A stretch of 64,000 nt of DNA from Discostella pseudostelligera (taxonomy: Eukaryota; Bacillariophyta; Thalassiosirophyceae; Thalassiosirales; Thalassiosiraceae), in the NCBI GenBank assembly GCA_036940085.1, contig JALLBK010000134.1, positions 48,398 through 112,397 of the forward strand, written 5' to 3'. Position 1 is the stretch's first letter, and the number at the start of each line of letters is the position of its first letter. The position numbers were made by a program, and so were the translations under genes. Below are positions 62,395-64,000 of the stretch, piece after piece. The notes under the pieces are model-generated. The model was not told the origin of the DNA, did not search any database, and saw only the letters and a list, made by a program, of their open reading frames with translations.

Positions 62395-63879
62395 TCAAAA
62401 GCTTATCGGTCCAAAACCTGTTGTAAGAAAATATGGGTGCAACAGAAATCCTGTGATATCTGGTCTCTTTCTCGGGTCCAAACTCAAACACTTCCCTATC
62501 AAATCACGTAACTTGTCATCGGGTACCTTGCTTACATCCACCTCAAATGTATCCGCGCAAAGTAACTTGGTCACGATGCTTGGAGACTTTTTATCAAAGT
62601 ACGCGGTTCCGGTAGATAATTCGTACAGCATCATTCCCAACGACCACATGTCATATGAATAATCCAACACAAACTCTTCACCATAACCACCCATCAACGC
62701 ATTGGCAAATTCAGGCGGACTAGCCTCGGGAGTATAATCGATTGGGTTGCCACCCTTTGCAACGACACTCTCCAAATCAATTCCTTTTACACCAGGCATT
62801 CCCATACTGCCATCGACGTCTCTCACTTCTTTATTGAAAATATCACTGTTCACCAGAACAAAGTTTTCTGTCTTCAAATCAGTCCATACAACATTGCTCG
62901 AGTGTACTGCTTGTATGCACTGCCCTGCGGATACGGCCGCATCTCGAAGCGCCCGGCCACGGAGAGGCATTCCCTTTCGCGCCGAGAGTAATGCCTTGAG
63001 ATCACATTGTCCAGATTCGATTACCAGGGCAGACACTTTACCGTCGAGATTACGATCGTTGCTGGGCACGCTGTTAATGTATTCTATCTTTTTGACGAAA
63101 CGCCCGCTGAATAATCCCGATTGGACCTTGTTGTAGTTGGAGTTTTCTAGTTGTAATCGTTCGTAATCAGGGCTGAGTTTGATGGTGAGCTGTTGAACAT
63201 TGGATGCATCTCCTCCATCAAATCCAGCAGGAACGCCGGGCATGTCTGGAGCAGTTAGATACGCAGTCCAAATTTTGGCCGATCGACCAGATGATTGGCG
63301 CGGATTTGCGGCGAGCAAGTATTTTCCATCAGCTCCTACAGTTGTGCCGGTCAACGAAAATTTGGATTTAGCAAATTTGCGTAGTGCAGACGAAGAAATT
63401 AATGATGGGGATGCTAGTCTGGAAGCGTTGGCTGCCTGGGCTGGTGTTTGTGCTGCCTTTGCTTTCGACTTTATCTCGGCTTCCAACCGTGCTGTACCAT
63501 TCTTCGCCACCACGGCCTCTTTTTCCTTGGCAATCCTTATTTTGAGCGCGGGAAATATAGCGCCGTTTGCGACGTTGGATAATTTGTATTTACTGCCGCT
63601 CTTCGTCTCGACGATCATATTTTCATTGACACCGCCTGGATTTTTAACTTGTGATGTTGTAATACGATCTCCATCTGGGATTGTCGGATGATTGGATATA
63701 ATGCCACTAATGGTACCTTTCGAAGATTCATAGCGCCAGTTGCTGATGATAGGTGGGCCAGCGGGAAGGGGAGGGAAATTGACGTTGCTGCTCCTTCCTA
63801 GCAGAGGCGGTGCAAATGCCGAAATCGATACGGACTGAATGATGACAGCTGCCGAAGCATATCTTCGTAGGGCTCTCAT
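62395..63879 (-). CDS. Plastid-targeted divergent protein kinase-like protein
   Basis: 494 residues in one exon from the ATG at 63879. The N-terminal signal ends VSISAFAPPLLG, the diatom plastid-import junction. The first 180 residues contain a small domain (KGTISGIISNHPTIPDGDRI) and an Ala/Lys-rich linker. A kinase domain follows: the C-lobe has VVWTDLKTENFVLV, where the usual HRD reads WTD but Asp, Lys and Asn are kept. KGIDLES replaces DFG, again keeping the Asp. YTPEASPPEFAN is the APE region and DMWSLGMMLYEL helix F. KCLSLDPRKRPDITGFLLHP ends the fold. No clear Gly-rich loop is seen. Activity is possible but unproven; diatom-specific family by inference. Confidence 0.78.
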   Translation of the reverse strand: MRALRRYASAAVIIQSVSISAFAPPLLGRSSNVNFPPLPAGPPIISNWRYESSKGTISGIISNHPTIPDGDRITTSQVKNPGGVNENMIVETKSGSKYKLSNVANGAIFPALKIRIAKEKEAVVAKNGTARLEAEIKSKAKAAQTPAQAANASRLASPSLISSSALRKFAKSKFSLTGTTVGADGKYLLAANPRQSSGRSAKIWTAYLTAPDMPGVPAGFDGGDASNVQQLTIKLSPDYERLQLENSNYNKVQSGLFSGRFVKKIEYINSVPSNDRNLDGKVSALVIESGQCDLKALLSARKGMPLRGRALRDAAVSAGQCIQAVHSSNVVWTDLKTENFVLVNSDIFNKEVRDVDGSMGMPGVKGIDLESVVAKGGNPIDYTPEASPPEFANALMGGYGEEFVLDYSYDMWSLGMMLYELSTGTAYFDKKSPSIVTKLLCADTFEVDVSKVPDDKLRDLIGKCLSLDPRKRPDITGFLLHPYFLTTGFGPISF

Positions 63880-64000
63880 GGCTCTTTGCGATGAAATGGA
63901 TGCTGGCCAGAACCAGAAGCCAGAAGGGTGCACTATCGTGCTTATTTCGATGCTGCTGCTGGAGGTAGAGATCAGATATGGTACTCCTCTAGTGGTCACC

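Overview
The window comes from the nuclear genome of a photosynthetic stramenopile, almost certainly a diatom, and a Thalassiosirales-like centric diatom fits best (inference). It carries a fucoxanthin-chlorophyll-type light-harvesting gene. Several predicted plastid preproteins have the diatom signal-peptide junction (AFAP-type), and there are plastid sulfite reductase and 3-dehydroquinate synthase genes. Introns are few, short (64-172 bases) and GT-AG. Proteins are rich in Ser, Asp and Gln tracts. I see no bacterial operons, transposons, rRNA or tRNA genes.

I support 31 protein genes in 64 kb, 22 or more with confident family assignments; many needed splice models. Left part (1-22 kb): ubinuclein-like HIRA partner, unknown Ser/Glu-rich protein, membrane aspartyl protease, ubiquitin-specific protease, small mitochondrial protein, DFRP1/ZC3H15-like protein without zinc fingers, RBM25-like splicing factor, ribosomal protein S9 (uS4), SRP19 and a NECAP-like endocytic protein. 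Middle (22-43 kb): unknown protein, ketopantoate-reductase-like protein (4 exons), 3-beta-HSD/NSDHL-like sterol enzyme, class 3 lipase, TRAPPC3/Bet3, a fused double-domain mitochondrial pyruvate carrier, PP2C, a MORN/Cys-His protein, 6-phosphogluconate dehydrogenase, AFG1 ATPase, a small three-exon membrane protein and TMEM18. Right part (43-64 kb): voltage-sensor/class III cyclase, 3-dehydroquinate synthase, sulfite reductase, RRP9, light-harvesting protein, plastid signal peptidase I, SNIP1-like FHA protein, TRF4-type poly(A) polymerase and a plastid-targeted divergent kinase.

The most interesting gene is at 31385-32530. Its splice model joins an MPC1-like domain, an extra hydrophobic helix and an MPC2-like domain in one polypeptide. 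Both halves of the normally heterodimeric mitochondrial pyruvate carrier are therefore in one protein with a 3-1-3 helix plan, the plan SWEET sugar transporters have relative to SemiSWEETs.

Two features run through the whole window. Genes alternate strand almost perfectly (25 switches in 30 neighbour pairs), giving many head-to-head promoters of 230-720 bases. Those promoters repeatedly contain an E2F-like core, GGCGSGAA, often extended to GGCGSGAACTC. In two unrelated promoters it forms tandem arrays with an exact 20-base period. A different tandem palindrome (CTGCCACGTGGCAG) lies upstream of SRP19.
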